From assembly GCA_003864495.1 (NCBI GenBank), contig PEDN01001354.1:372001-436000 (forward strand): a DNA stretch of 64,000 nucleotides, written 5' to 3'. The DNA is from Nemopilema nomurai (lineage: Eukaryota; Cnidaria; Scyphozoa; Rhizostomeae; Rhizostomatidae). Numbering within the stretch: position 1 is the stretch's first letter; each line of letters opens with the position of its first letter. Positions 1 to 13,400 of the stretch are shown piece by piece. Below the pieces are notes generated by a model. The model had not been told where the DNA came from and did no database searches. It saw only the letters and a program-made list of their open reading frames with translations. Position numbers and translations under genes: made by a program.

Positions 1-601
1 TGGGATAGAATTGAAGTTTTGGTTACTTCGCAGGAACTTCAGAAATTGCAGAAAAGGTAGAATGGCAAAGACACGAGGTCAGGGAAAACTTCTCGATTTT
101 CATCTCACAGTCTGGTAATACACAATAATGCAATATTATGCTTGCAAATATCAGTTTGGGATCATGACCATCTGACCTTTGGCCTTTGACTTATCATTGG
201 ATCGTCCAATTGCCGCTCTCCTACCCAGCACTAAATAATGTATTCACAAATTGTACAAGTGGGAACAGTCAAACTGCCGCTCGTTCGATTCAGGCCTCAT
301 GAAATCTAGAAGTGGTTCAGCTCGTTTTGCTCAGCCAGAACCTATCCTTCAAAAGCAAAACCTATTAAGTCTCGTTTTTAAATGTTCACACAATGACACT
401 GTATGCCATTTGTATGTATGACTTTAGGCCAAGCGAAACCAAGTCAGCAAGTACTAAAGCTTTCATCACATTGACGTCACAGTCGAAGGTTCAAACAATG
501 CAGATAGAATGAAACAAAACGTCTAGCACATAAACAAAATGCTACTGAATCGCCGCTTTTCAAAAAACATTTTTCTAAGATTGAAACAAGAAATCCAGCA
601 C
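1..601. other. COX15 intron sequence at window edge
   Basis: This lies downstream of the last visible COX15 donor (exon ends at 602, phase 1). I checked the minus strand for the expected next COX15 exon and found none, so this reads as intron. Nothing else is recognisable. Confidence 0.6.
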
Positions 602-3600
602 CTGACAATGCAGTGAAGAAAGTTATAGCGACCGCTCCATGTGAAATCCCCTTCAACTTTGAAAATTTGGAAGATATTGCAGACATCTACAAAAGAATGA
701 CTATAAGCTAGAAAAAACTCTGAAATAAAATGTGTTGTGATGAAATATTGCGACTGGTACCTGAAAGTAAAGATTACATTCAAAGCCAGGATTTGCTTAA
801 ACTAAATAGCATCTCCGTAATTCTGTAATATACAGCAGTACATTCATTGCAAGAAACTATGACAAAAGTATGAGACCAATAAAAGAACAATTTACAAAGG
901 GTCCTTTTACAAAATTTTCAAATATGAGCAATTATAGTCTTATGTAAAAATATTAGCTCTGTCTATATCACTCATAGACAAAATATCACTCACTTTGCCT
1001 ATTAAATAAATTAAATAGTCCGGAGGTGGCTATAATCGGCTCAAAGATCCATTTTCAAGCCAATTACTGTCAATCTACTTTTATTAAATGTTTCAAGCCA
1101 CGTCTTTTGAGCAGTTACTGTTATGATCTCAACAAAGCCCCGATTTTAATGTAGTTCTAATTTTTGCAGTCTCTTCCGGAAATTAATTTTCCTGGGCTTT
1201 CTTCCCAAACATTATATCAGTATCAGCCACCATTGTGGTCTTTCTTAAAACTTTTTGTCCCTGATGTCACTATCTCTTTTCTCGTACTTCTGAACAATGA
1301 ACATTTAGAAGCTAGAAAGCTGGTTAAGCACCTATCGACCTCCTTCGCCTTACTTGAAAAATTACACGTTGTCTCAGACCTAGTTAGAAAATTAATTGGA
1401 GTTTCAAGATTAAGCGGAAAAATCCAAATCACCTATTTAAATCCGAAAATTGCGCCTATTAAAACATCTTCTTGGATCAATATTTGCACGGCCGGATGGT
1501 AATGCCAAATGGTGATGTAAATCTAGGGACCTTAATTCTTCTGACGTAATGGAATACAAAAGATGTTATACAAATAAAGTTTTAAATATCTCAATTAATT
1601 CAAGAAAATTTCCGCTGGAAACTTAGCTTAGAATTTTTTAATTAAAAACGTTTCCACAAAGCTTGAATGCTCTCAGCTATTTCTCTCGCTGATTTGATCT
1701 CACCCATAAAATCCACTGCGATTCATTTAACTTTTTTGCATTTACCACCAAGCATTTGGATTCAAAATAAAAAAGATGTTCCATCGGTATTAGGATGGGA
1801 GTAGATAATCATGAAATATCTAATTATTACAGAGAGTTAAATCCCTCTTGAATATCACAGTGATAGTTGTTTTACTTACAGTTTCTGGCTTCAGCACGTG
1901 TGCAAGGCCTTGGTAGAACATCAAAGAATACAGGACAAACGCCATACCCAGGTGCGCTGCGAGGCGGTACTGGCTGACGTGAGGCTGCGCCTGGGTAGAC
2001 ATACTCATGGTGTCCTCTCGCAGTCCGCTTTTTACCATATACCAGCCAAGCAGACCCTTGAAACGACAGATAGTCTGTACTTTAAAGAGATGTATTGCAA
2101 CAAGAAAAGGAATGGAAAACGGGTGCATCCTTAGTACCTCTACCAATTTTTAGCACTCAAATATCAATTTGGAGCTCCTGGATTTGCAGCTCGAACATAA
2201 CTCCACCAATCGCTATTATAATCTTTTCTCCTGACCTTCTACTAGGGCCTAACTTGTTTACCGAGCTCTGTATTCTGTATTAATTCATTGATATTTCGTA
2301 ATCAAAACTCAGTTTAACAACAAATTATTCTGTCTAGCAGAACACAAACACAACAAAAGAAAAAGGTTCAAAGACAGTACCTACTTAGGGATAAAATAAT
2401 TTCGCTTTTCAACAAGCAACATTTTCCAAGCTATCACTTTGGCCTAACTCGTCTACGGGGCTCTGTATTCTTTATTGACTTATTGATTCTTTCGCAATCA
2501 GAATTTGATTCAACAACAAATCATTTTGCCTAGTGGAGCACACACAACCAAAGGAAGCGAAACCGTTTCCTACAGATGAAGAAAATTCAACAAACGGTTT
2601 CTTCCAAGCTATCAGCATTAAGGCTTACCTGTCCTCCAAGAAGTAGTCCATATATAAGAAGTCGAGGCTTCATCGCTTTCGATATCCATCCCTTACTCCA
2701 GAAAAAGGCTGCTGGGAGAAAGAAACTGACTCCCACTAGCCTACCCCACATTCGGTGAGCCCATTCCATGTAAAATATAAATTTGAATTCATCCAGCGAC
2801 ATCCCTAATTTGGAACTGAAACATAAAAAGATCTAACTCATAATAGGGCTAAGTAAGATAGGTAGAAAGGCATTATATAAAATGTCAACAAAGAAAGCAG
2901 AGTTGAATCCTTGAATTCAAGTGATGCCTTCTGATTGAATAATCTTACGTCGTATCCTCATCATATCCTTGCTAATAACATAAACATCAGATCCGTTGAC
3001 ATTGGCAGAAACGGACTTAAAATATATGCTTCATATAAACTGCAGCCGGCCTTACCAGTCTTTGTAATATGAAAATAGGCCACGCGCGGCATTTCGTACG
3101 CTTTTTATCGGTTGTTTCTCATACCTGTCGCAAGAACTGGGTGCTGCTTTTAAGGAGACCTAATTTGGCGACTTTAAGTTACCGCTGCTTTGAAAATCTT
3201 CGAAACATAAGCAATTTTAAAAAATTTTGTTGCAAATTCTTTGTTTTACAAAGACTGCCTTACATGTTCACCAACAGAAGTAAACAATGTCTAGTTTTGA
3301 CTTTTAGCAAACGTCATCAGTACAAAATTAAGAACTTTATATCAGGAATGTCTCAATAACTTACTATTTATATTCTGGGCACTCTTTATACTTTTCAAAT
3401 TCAGCTAGCCACTCTTCCTTTGACCGTGGCGGCTTCATTCCTCTAATAAGATGCCATGACGTCATCGACAGCCCAGACTCTGTTAGCCTTGTAATACCCC
3501 CAAGAGACACTGACCCTACTACAAGCCCGCAACAGCCAAATAACCAATAACCTGCAAGAAACAACAAGGCAAACCTCTTATAAATTTGTAAATTCACTTA

Positions 3601-5963
3601 TATACTTTTATGCTAATTTTATATATTGATATATTCTTCAAGCCAACATATAGTTGAGTGGCAGCTGAAGGCATTGCAAAAACTAAAGGTTGAAACTGAA
3701 AGCAGACTTAGACATGAGACTTGGCAAATTTTAACTTCCCAAATGCCTGAGACTAAGAATGCCTGAGTAGAAATTGTAAGAGTTTTGTTGGTAAAGTTAC
3801 AATAATAAAGAATTTATTGCTTGATTGAAAAAGAGATTCTATTCATATTTAATATTTTGTAGCAAAAACAACCAAACTAGCAGACGATTGTCATGACTTC
3901 ATATATTACATTACAATTAAAGGAACAAGAAAATGAAAAAGGGTAAACACCCTAAATGGATGCATTAACATACCAATGTACTTTTGTGTTTTTGGATCCA
4001 AGACTTTTTCTGTTGCAGACCCAGCTTGTGTGGAAGCATTGACAACATTCGATATTGCAAATCTTGACTTTTTCTGCAAAAACAGCAATTAAAAACATGA
4101 CAATTAATTAATTGGAGAATTGAGCCATTAGGAGCAATTATTTGAGTGGACTAAGCCATTGAATAGTTTAGCATGCAAAAGGGAATGAAGCGGAGTCCAG
4201 GAGAAAAAGGAATGACTTCAGATTTAAAAAACCAGAATGTTTGATGTGAAACATATGTCAACTTGAGATTTTAAAGTCAACTTATTGAAATCAATGACAT
4301 TTTATTGAGTTCTAAAAATCTTTTGGCTTTAACTAGTTTTTGAAGACTAAAATAATGCAGATGGCAACCTCTGTGAAAAGTTTTGTAAAATCCTCAAACA
4401 AAGGCCCTTCAGCAAAATCAACAGGATCTTAAAAATTTTTTTGCTAAAGTCGAACAGCAGCACTTTTAATCAGCCTTCTTTCTCTCTCTTTCTAATTAGC
4501 TACCATGCTTTGCCACAATTCTCTGTTCTTAGCTTGATGCTGCAGTGGACTGACAGGCCCCTTCAGACCCTTATCTCCCTCCTTTCAGTTGCAACCTTCA
4601 TGATTTGATCTTGGAAGTAATTAGTGAAGTGGACTTCTATTGCCTCCTTCACCACAGTGCAGAGGCCAAAACATGTGTCACTGATCAAACATTAGATCTC
4701 TTCTGATGCCTTCCCCACCCTCATACCACAAGTGCCTAATCATTTTTATGGCACCAATCACACTCGCAAGTCACAACTTGGGTATTAACAGTCACTTTGC
4801 ACTTATTTATGCGTAAGCTGGGACTAACCTTCAAACAACCTACCCTCACTGCCTGAATACATTCTAACATTACTGCCTAGGCAAAATCAGCCTTCACGCA
4901 AAATTAAAGCAAATGCCATTCAAAGCTTCTACTTACAGCCAGATTGTTGGAAACACCTGATGTCCTAGAGCCTCTTATGGTATTTGATGTGAAGCAACAT
5001 TTTAGTTGCCTAAAAATACCTTGCTTATGTAGGACCTGTAAAAATATAAAAATGCTTGAGAGCGGTTTGTGTAAAGTACAAAGTCTTTCTGTGGTTTGTC
5101 ATGACAAATGCAAGTGATGAGTGTCATGGCAATTCTAAACATCAAAATTATCATGCATCATCAAAATTGTACAAAACATCACATCTGCACATTTACTCTA
5201 GAAGTTCACAGGTTGAAGGTCCAAATTACTATGTTTTTAAGGCCCTTATTTTTCAATGGATTGGATGCAAAAATCTAGATGAATAGCAAATATTTAATGG
5301 ATGCTAAACAGTTTCAAAATTTTGATTTTAAAAGTGATGGCAAAGTATGGGGGTATTATTATAAGGAAGGAGTGTCTTCAGCATTCTGAAGTTCTTAACA
5401 GTAGCTGGATGCACAAATATCTAAAAAATGTTTAGATACAACTTTACTTCGCAGAAACTAACTCAGCAAACTGACAAAGAGAGAAAAGATATGATAAATG
5501 GCTAAAGAATAAATGCATCCTTTTATTTATATGTGCAGTTACCAGCGCTAAATGACGCTTGATGAATGGAACACAGAAAATTGCAGCTAAGGTATCCAGC
5601 TACCCTACTCTGCAGGCTAGACAACAAAAAAAGAAATGAACTGTAAGGTTAACAAAACGAGATTAGTTGAAGGATACTGCATCAAGTCTTGCGAAAAGGA
5701 TAATAGTCATCAATGGGGAATATATCCTATGGAAAACAAATATTCATATCCTATTGCCTATGGAAAACAAAAATATGCGCGATGATTGAGGGTGTGCATA
5801 GTTCGAAAGTGGTTGTGATTTAGAGCATGACAGTGTGCAAGTATCGCATAATACACTCTGGGAGCAATATTCAAAGACGCATATTCAAATGATACAATAT
5901 ACCCAACGTTTAAAGTGAACATGCCCTTACCCTTCCATTGAGCATGGTCAAAACGTGCGCCAT
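602..5963 (-). CDS. COX15: COX15, heme A synthase / cytochrome c oxidase assembly protein (5' seven exons, C-terminal part outside window)
   Basis: COX15 is a polytopic inner mitochondrial membrane protein that converts heme O to heme A for cytochrome c oxidase. Exons in transcript order: 5963-5931, 5035-4937, 4073-3974, 3551-3365, 2815-2629, 2056-1880 and 686-602. All are flanked by AG/GT and all phases join (0,0,1,2,0,0), giving 289 complete codons of a family usually near 400 residues. The basic, Ser/Thr-rich N-terminus ([11 protein letters not shown] then [14 protein letters not shown]) looks like a mitochondrial presequence. Diagnostic family stretches follow: [13 protein letters not shown] (residues about 95-107), [45 protein letters not shown] and FFTALSG. 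The histidines in AHRMWG, AAHLG and ISHG fall where the family has its conserved His. The next exon, expected to encode a GLDAG-like motif, is not in bases 1-601, so the gene continues to the left. No disabling mutation is seen. Confidence 0.96.
2246..2554. repeat. Diverged tandem duplication in COX15 intron (period about 195 bp)
   Basis: Two similar copies of about 114 bp lie at 2246-2359 and 2441-2554. Both begin GGCCTAACT and share GCTCTGTATTCT, then TTTCG.AATCA, TCAACAACAAAT.ATT and ACAACAAAAG-like ends. They are clearly related but have many substitutions, so the duplication is old. A TTCCAAGCTATCA block just before copy 2 recurs at 2602-2614, next to the donor of the exon ending at 2629, so the repeating unit may reach the exon border. 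Confidence 0.7.
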
Positions 5964-6590
5964 TTCTGCAGCTCCTTGTTACATAAAAACAAGTGAGCAA
6001 CAACAACTGCTTTGCTTTAGATATTTGCCTCAAAACGAGGCTACTGGAACTTCCAAGATTCCAAAATGTCCCATCACATATTGCTACGGGACAGTAACTT
6101 AGCTCATTGTAGCCTGTTTTGAACATGGTTAAATCGAAATACAAAATAGTTGTTTGACTAAATACCAGTCACTGAGTATACTATTGATAAAGAAAACAGT
6201 TTGAAAAAGTTTGTGAAGAAAATTTTGTGATTCTTTGGCAGTGCACGCCAAAAAATGTCCGGAGTCACTTAGATATCTAGAGTGGCGCAGTGGCCTAGTT
6301 TTCCTGTCTCGTCCACACCTATACAAAAAAATTCGCTTTCAATTTAGCTACTTCCATGCATTTATACTCGGAGACAATTGGACATTCCAACTAGCAGTAT
6401 TTATTTCTAATTTGAGAAAATCCTTTGCTCTGGCCAACCAACTCTCTGACTGTACAAAACCACCACTTCACTAAGATACAGCAAAAAAAAATTGCCTAAA
6501 ATGTTTGAAGGATGATTGAAGAACCATAGCAAAGTTCACAAGATAATATCGAAATTTATTACGGTTGTTTAGAAGATACATACAATAAAG

Positions 6591-6596
6591 TTTATT
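6591..6596 (-). promoter_or_regulatory. Candidate polyadenylation signal for the adhesion GPCR
   Basis: The plus strand reads TTTATT, so the minus strand reads AATAAA, about 890 bases past the receptor stop. A second AATAAA is at 6555-6560. A weaker ATTAAA at 7479-7484 directly abuts the stop codon and would give an almost absent 3' UTR. Transcript data would be needed to choose. Confidence 0.3.
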
Positions 6597-6982
6597 TGAA
6601 TACGTTAGTTATAAGGGTCATAATTAATCAGTATTAATTATAGATGTAAGTTATCTTGCCACTTGGTGACACTTGAAAAGACAAGCAGCTTGAAGACCAA
6701 CAGCAGAGCCTTTGAGCAATTGGAAAATTATGATTCTGACAATAGAGCTTTAGCAGAGGAAATGATAAAAATAAGTTAAATCGTTAGTTTTGTAAACGGC
6801 CTTGTTTCTCTACAGCAAGAAGTTCGCTTCCGTGCACTTGAATATTTACAAACAACATTTGGTGTACATTTGGGCTAAATATCAATATAAATATACATAT
6901 ACGCTATACATTGAACGTCGCTAAACTAACATTAATGGTGACGAATATTATTAAACAAATTCAACCTTGCTCGCTGTAGTTA

Positions 6983-7099
6983 GGTGGAAAAATGACGCTT
7001 TGTTTATCACAGGAGAACATTGTTCGTAGGGGGGGGGGGGGGGGGGTTGAGTGAACGTGAGTAAAAGAATTGCCGTTAGTGTTCCAACAATTTTGACAG
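6983..7099 (+). repeat. Dispersed repeat, copy 1 (related to 36868-36975)
   Basis: This segment starts GGTGGAAAAATGACGCTT and ends CAACAATTTTGACAG. A segment 30 kb away starts GGTGCAAAAATGACGCTT and ends CAACAATTTCGGCAG. Similar order is kept between them, including a GAACATT-like block, a G-rich run and an AAAGAATT block. They look like two diverged copies of one interspersed element in the same orientation. I cannot see terminal repeats or target duplications. Confidence 0.6.
7029..7046 (+). repeat. 18-base poly-G tract
   Basis: An uninterrupted run of 18 G lies inside the dispersed repeat copy. The other copy has only GGGAAGGGGG at the matching place, so the run has expanded here. It could form a G-quadruplex and is error-prone in sequencing. 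Confidence 0.9.
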
Positions 7100-7484
7100 T
7101 CATTGTACCTTGATTGAGGATGTAGGAAGGGATCATTTGAAAAACTACATGGTTAATTGCATCATAGTTTTAGGGTCGTAGCTACTTGGGGTTGGTGGAT
7201 TATCAAAATGAGGGTGAACGCAAACTGATGTTAGGGGTAACCACAACATAATAGAACGTTAAATTGTGACGAAAAGACAACGAGAAGAAATCATCTTAAA
7301 CACCCGATAATCGAGTAAATTAGGATCAAATTATTGACTTTGAAGTTGAAGTAAAAAATACTTGTAACTGAATTTTGTTATGAATTTATAAGTGATATAC
7401 TAGCTACATCGCTGACAAAGAGTCCATTTTATAAAAATGTAATTATGTTCTCTAATAAACTAAATAAAGACCATAAAATTTAAT

Positions 7485-10400
7485 TTAAGACGGTTGGCCC
7501 TTTTTGCAACTGGCGGCTCTTAATGTTGTCCCAGAAGGTGTAACTTTATTCTGCAAAAAAGGTTAAGAGCTGAAAAATGGGGAGTTTAATGATGGCATCT
7601 TATATCCAGTGTACTTCGACGTTGAGACTATTATTGTACTGGAAATTTCTTGGATATTCCTGACAGCTTAAAAATTGCTGACAGCTTATAAAGCATGCTC
7701 CGAGCATTTTGTTTGAAATTCCAAAAATCGGAAAACTTGGGATTTTTCATAAATAGAGAAAAATGTATGATAAAATTCTAAATAGTTGGGGACCAAATTC
7801 AAAGTGATTGGAAACATTAGAAATAGAAAAAACCAATGTCATACACTGTGTTCAAGTTACTGAAAACGAGGTAAATACTTTAAGTTGAGCATCAGAAAGG
7901 TTGTGCATTAAGAGCAATAAGACGATCGCATTACCCACTGTTGGAAGCATGAAAAATCAATATATTAGGTCCTTTGCTCAGCCTATAAGTATCGCAAGGG
8001 AAAATAGCAATAGGTAATATAATCTGCGCCTCTGGCTCTAGGCCTCATTTCACCCAAACACTTTTCATCGACATACCTTCCCCGATCCAGAGCTGCCTGT
8101 GTTCCTTGTGAAGAAACTCCTGTTTTTAAACTGAAAATAAGATTTCAAAGAAAGGTTAACATATTAAATCAACTAGAAAAATCAAACTCCTTAGAAATGC
8201 ACGAAAAACTGATTTCCAAATATGAACAGTGTATAAATATCTATTCTTTTAAATCAATGTGATTCCTGAATTTGAGCATTTCTTTGTTCGGTTGTTCTGT
8301 TCTTATGATATTCTACATTTAAACCTAACACTTATAGGCATGACTAACAATCATTAACAGAGATGCCTGAATCAATTATAGGCAATGTCCAAAGTGCAGA
8401 TCGTTGTAAAAAAATATTTTGCTAAAGAACTCAGCTTCGGCCAAAAGTGATAGCAGACGAGCGAGACATTAAACACAACGCAAGAGTTAAGGTCACTTCA
8501 AAATGGCATCAGTTGCTTTTTGTGCTTGCGATTCCACTTTCTTTTTGAAATAGCAAAGGTTACCAAATGGTGAATAATTAAATATCAACTGTTATCAAAG
8601 TATTGCCTAGCAAAATAAAAAGATTGATGTTAATGAAATTGTCATAGGCAACTGGATATCTTACGAAGAATCATAGAGAGTGCGAAAAAATAACCGACCC
8701 GAGCAAGACTCTAACTCACGATCCATGACTTTCATCAAAAATAATGAGATTTCATAATGAAATTCAAAATAATGCAGGTTGTTGACTTTAATTTGAGTTT
8801 CATGAGCAAATGTGATGAGATAGAAGTTTAGCTGAAAAAACTGTTGCTACCTCTGGGTTTCTTGCACAGTGGAATAGAAAAATGAAAAACCCCTAAAATC
8901 CAAAATATGTACTTCATCATATATGTCAGGTTTAATTTTAAAGCTAATAAATTAATAAATTATGTTTAAAGCTAATAAACTAATAAATTATGTTTACTTA
9001 ACACGAGTACTGTAATGATCTTATCTTCCAATAGCGTGACCTCAATCTACGGATGACCAAAATAAAGCAACTGGGACGACTAAACATGGAAAAGATTTTT
9101 ATCAAACCGAAAATAAAATACTTGTTGTTTTCATGTTTTCATGACAAAACCTCTTAGAATTCCCTAAAAATGTGTAGTAAATATTTATTTACAATTCTAG
9201 GTCAAGATTTGCCAAAAGGGTCTGCTAAAAAAATCACAAATGAAATTTTCCCTGCCGGATGCACTATTATAGCACTTTAACGTCAAAAAGACTTCTAAAG
9301 AAAACACAAACATTTTCATTAGTTTTGAAAATCATTATCCAAATACAAACAGAAGCAAACCTAGCTATGCCTATTTTCAGATATCGGTAACAATTATCCG
9401 AAAATAAAACAAAATATGACCACCAAAACAACACTCTGTAAATAGCTATTTGCATTGGTTGTTTGAATTTTTAGGATTTTTTAAATGAGGCCAACATCAA
9501 CTCTCACCTATCCTTAAGATATTGCCGCTCGTTTCATTTTTGAGAGGCTCGACTTTATTTAATTTCATCTCCACAACTAATAGCTTAATTGACATGATAA
9601 ATAAAAGAGAGGAAGTGATAAAGAAAAAGACGCTCAAGTCGAATAAGCAATAGTGCAAGTAATTCTCGATTTATATATAGAATGGGGTTATTCCTTTGAG
9701 GGTGGTTTTGTGATTAAACTGGATTACCTGCAGCCCGTTCAATATGGCGAAGACTATTTGCATGGCGGTAGCAGCAGTACCGATGGCAAGCAAGCCAAAG
9801 ACCCATGTCAGCCCCAGCAACGGCAGCAGAACAGCAACTGCTTTGATACCAACCCTGCCAGTTTGAGTACCAATGTCAATATATATGCTTATATCAATAT
9901 CGATGTCAATATCAATATCAATATCAACATATATCGTAATATCATCGATGTCAGTTTTGTCAATGTCAACATTAAGAATATGTAGGGCTGGTCAGTAAAA
10001 TGTGGAAATTAAGAAGAGGCACGATTATGCGTTCACTTTCACCAAAAAAATTTATAATCGGTGTATTTTCTAAATTGTCATCGAAGTACTTAGGCTTAAA
10101 TAAAATTTCAAAACCAATTACGAAGAATCTAAATGAAAAGCCTTAACAAAATAACAAACAATATAGCCCCTTAAGTAATATGCTTAGTCATTAATGCACT
10201 TGCCCAATTTTCTCTCTGTCCGATTTTGATCTGTTCATTCTAATGTTTAGTGTCGCTTTGACAGCCACAACGAGAACAACGACGTTGAACTGAAAATAGA
10301 AGGAATAAAAATTAGAACGATAGGTCAACTGAAAGTCCTTTAGTCCAAATGGAAACTGTAATAACAAAATGCTTGGTTTGGAAAACCTTAATTAAGGTGT

Positions 10401-13400
10401 ACTAACTTAATGAGGGTGTACTCCCTTAGTAAGAGTGGACACCCTTAATGGGGATATACTTTCTTAATTTTGGTACCACCCTTAATGAAGGTGAAGCCTG
10501 AACAGGTGAGAGCTTAATGAAGCTTAGAGCTTTATTTGCTGAGAGCTGAAAATCAAGTGTGGAACCTTTTAGAAGATGAGTTTTCCAAAATATCTTTCAA
10601 CAAATAGCAAAATTTTCAAAAAGATCTATCATCAACAATTTTTCAACTTATGCTTATGACGAGAAGTTACTTTCATTAGTACAATTTATCTAAGTTCTTG
10701 TGTTCCAAGGAAGAAGTTACACAAAAAAGAATCTTACTGGAGAATATCAAAAGATCATTTCCTTAACTATCATTTCTTAGAATATCAGGGTAATTTTCCG
10801 CCCGACAATCCTCGGAGTATGCAAACGTGGCAGATGAACAGAAGTTGACAAAATTAATAGCCAGCTGCGGGATCGACAACTGCGCAGGAGGTGCTGTAAA
10901 AAAGAGCGCGCGATTGGCTGTGTAACGACCAATCAACGACCACTCACAACTTCTTCTCAAGATTTTCATACCCTGAAATTTCTTACTCTATTTCAGATTA
11001 AATAGCATTTACGCTCACTTTTGCAAACACTCTTCGATTAGTGTTTTCAAATTCCAACCAATAGTATTTGTCTATTTTGATTTATTAGAATTCAATAAGA
11101 CTTTCTCCGCATTAAATTCGACTTCATTAACTTTAGATATGGAATATAAAAGTGACTTACAGTGACTATTAAGAGCATAGGCCCAGCAAAAGCCCAAACA
11201 ACACCACTTTCTCTCGTCAGCCAGCACCTAAAATTAGAAGGTGTTTAGAGACAATTTACCTCTAGTTATTCATTACTCTTCCTCAAACAAGCATAGGAAA
11301 TTTATGTCTAAACTTCAACTAGGTTAACAGTTTTGTTGCAAATTAATCAAGATGTCTGTGGTCTTACTTTGTGCTATACCTGCAAAATACCAAAAAATCG
11401 GGACAATAAAGTTTGGTGATAATAAAAACACAGAGTTGGTGCATAGTTTTAATTGTTCATTCTGGGTCTTTGATCTGCTTTCTAGAAACGGTAGCGTATC
11501 CTTTCACTTCAAGGGGCTCTATCAAATTCAGCGTTTTAAAAGGTTTGAAAAATTAAAAGTTATCTGTATGCATTGGTAAACTCAGTAAAGAGAAATATTT
11601 CCGCATAGTCATGTTCTGATTCATCAGAAATCTGCTTCCTTGTCTTGGCAAGGCGACAAAGGCTGTTAATCATATACCCCACAGCACAAGACGTATTGAA
11701 CGAGGAAAATACTCCCATGAAAGGATCTATTGTTGTATAGTTACAAATCACATGAAGAACTCTACGGATTAAGACACTGATTAGGCGTTCGATCTGCTGA
11801 TAATCGCAAGAATCAACTTGTTCAATCTGGGGCTTCGAGTAGCAGATCCTGAGCTGGGGTAAGACCGATTCATGCAATTGTCTACACCAACTTGCCAGGA
11901 CATGTTGAGATAATTGAGAGCTATTGTTAGACCAAGGGAGTTGTATCATTTTCAACGAGCTTTTCTTATGACGTTTCGGAGACTTTTAACAGCAATGTTT
12001 TAAAAACAACCAATCAAAGTCAAATAAACCGTCTGTGTTTCAGTTTTTGTATATGGCTTCAAGCAGAAATATGTTGATATAATAATCGTGAGCAGAAAAT
12101 ATTTGAGCTTAGACTATTCTGATCCAGTCTGGTATACACACCAAAAGAGGACAGAATCTTGAAACATTCAAATGTTTTTGCAATTTAGGCATTTTCTGAA
12201 GGCTATGTAGAGAATTGAGCCATATTTGAAAAAATTAGAAACTCCAATTTTTCTGCCTCATAAATTCCTTGGCTTTAACTTTGCTTTTCATTGGAAACGC
12301 TTGATAACTTGAGGTAAAGAAAATTTCACGAAAAAAGTTTGAGAATGTTTGTACAGAGAATGTTTACTGAGAGTTTTGAAGGCATATTATTGAAGATGAT
12401 TTTGAAAAAATTTGGAAATTTAAAGTATAGTCGCACAAAAAAACTTTACAGGATGGAAAATTTTATTTAATGCTCAATAACTTTGGGACTCGAATGCATG
12501 CGTAAACTTAGCCAGAAATTGTCCCTCAGTTCTGCCAATAGGCTTAAAGTATATTTTTGTGGGAATCAAAGATGCCTCTCCAATAACGTCTCATTTACGT
12601 TCAAATCAATGCTTATTTCGAATTCTTATGTACGACATGCTCCATAAATTAACGCGGCAATACTCACGCCTCTTCGTATCCGTAATGCCTGTTTAATCCC
12701 GCAAATATGCATCCAACTACGATGGCAGGGATTCCTGAAAAATAGCAAGGCAATCTCACAGTACCGATTGACAATTCATAAAACAATTTAGCGAAAAATA
12801 CGGGTAGCGAAAGGCAGACGCAACGCAGATAAAAAGCTCATAACGAGAACTGAAAAAGAAATCAAGAAAGAGCTGTAGCCCAAACCTTTATTTATCAAAC
12901 TTCCACCGAGCTCAGTATTTTTGGTAAAGGAGCGATCCTCTTAGATTATACTTGTTTTGCTTTGAAATGATGTCGCATAAAACTCTAAATTTTTAGATAT
13001 GGCGTGCTCTAAGCCTTAGAGACAATTTAGAGAAATTCTACTAGAGAGCGAGCATTTCGGGTTTTTTATCGATAACGGAAAGGCACATCTTCTCTATTGA
13101 TAAAGGTTTTAGCTCTGATGCATACACCCACATACCAATATACCGTATACAACTTATATGCCAATATACCTCTTCCACATGCCAATATACATATCTGCAT
13201 ATAATCTATACATCGACTGTAACTCAACTTAAGATATTGTTCGACCAAATAAACCTATAGATCTATATAATGCGTCGAGGTTTTGCTTAAAATTTACCAG
13301 GTAGGCTAAAGTGTTTATGTGCAAATGGTGAAGGCACTTTGTTAAATCGTGGCCATGAATAACCCACTTGATACTTGGACAATCAAATAATTCGCATTGT

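Larger units (their letters stand above)
5964..7484. other. Intergenic region between COX15 and the adhesion GPCR
   Basis: It should hold the COX15 promoter and 5' UTR (near 5964) and the receptor 3' UTR (near 7484). Both genes are transcribed leftward. No TATA box is obvious before COX15. It contains a dispersed repeat copy (6983-7099) with an 18-base G run. The open frames at 5758-6144, 6129-6326 and 6235-6474 show no family resemblance. The first of these covers COX15 exon 1 in a different frame. Confidence 0.6.

Noticed and set aside
1164..1502. 112-codon plus-strand frame inside a COX15 intron
   Set aside because: It has no recognisable domain and an overlapping frame on the other strand. 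Nothing but length supports it.
6273..6290. AGAGTGGCGCAGTGG, identical to part of initiator tRNA-Met including an A box
   Set aside because: No B box or acceptor stem follows at the proper distance, so it is neither a tRNA gene nor a complete SINE head.
9653..9985. 110-codon plus-strand frame
   Set aside because: It is the antisense shadow of the TM6 exon plus an intronic ATCAAT hexamer run.
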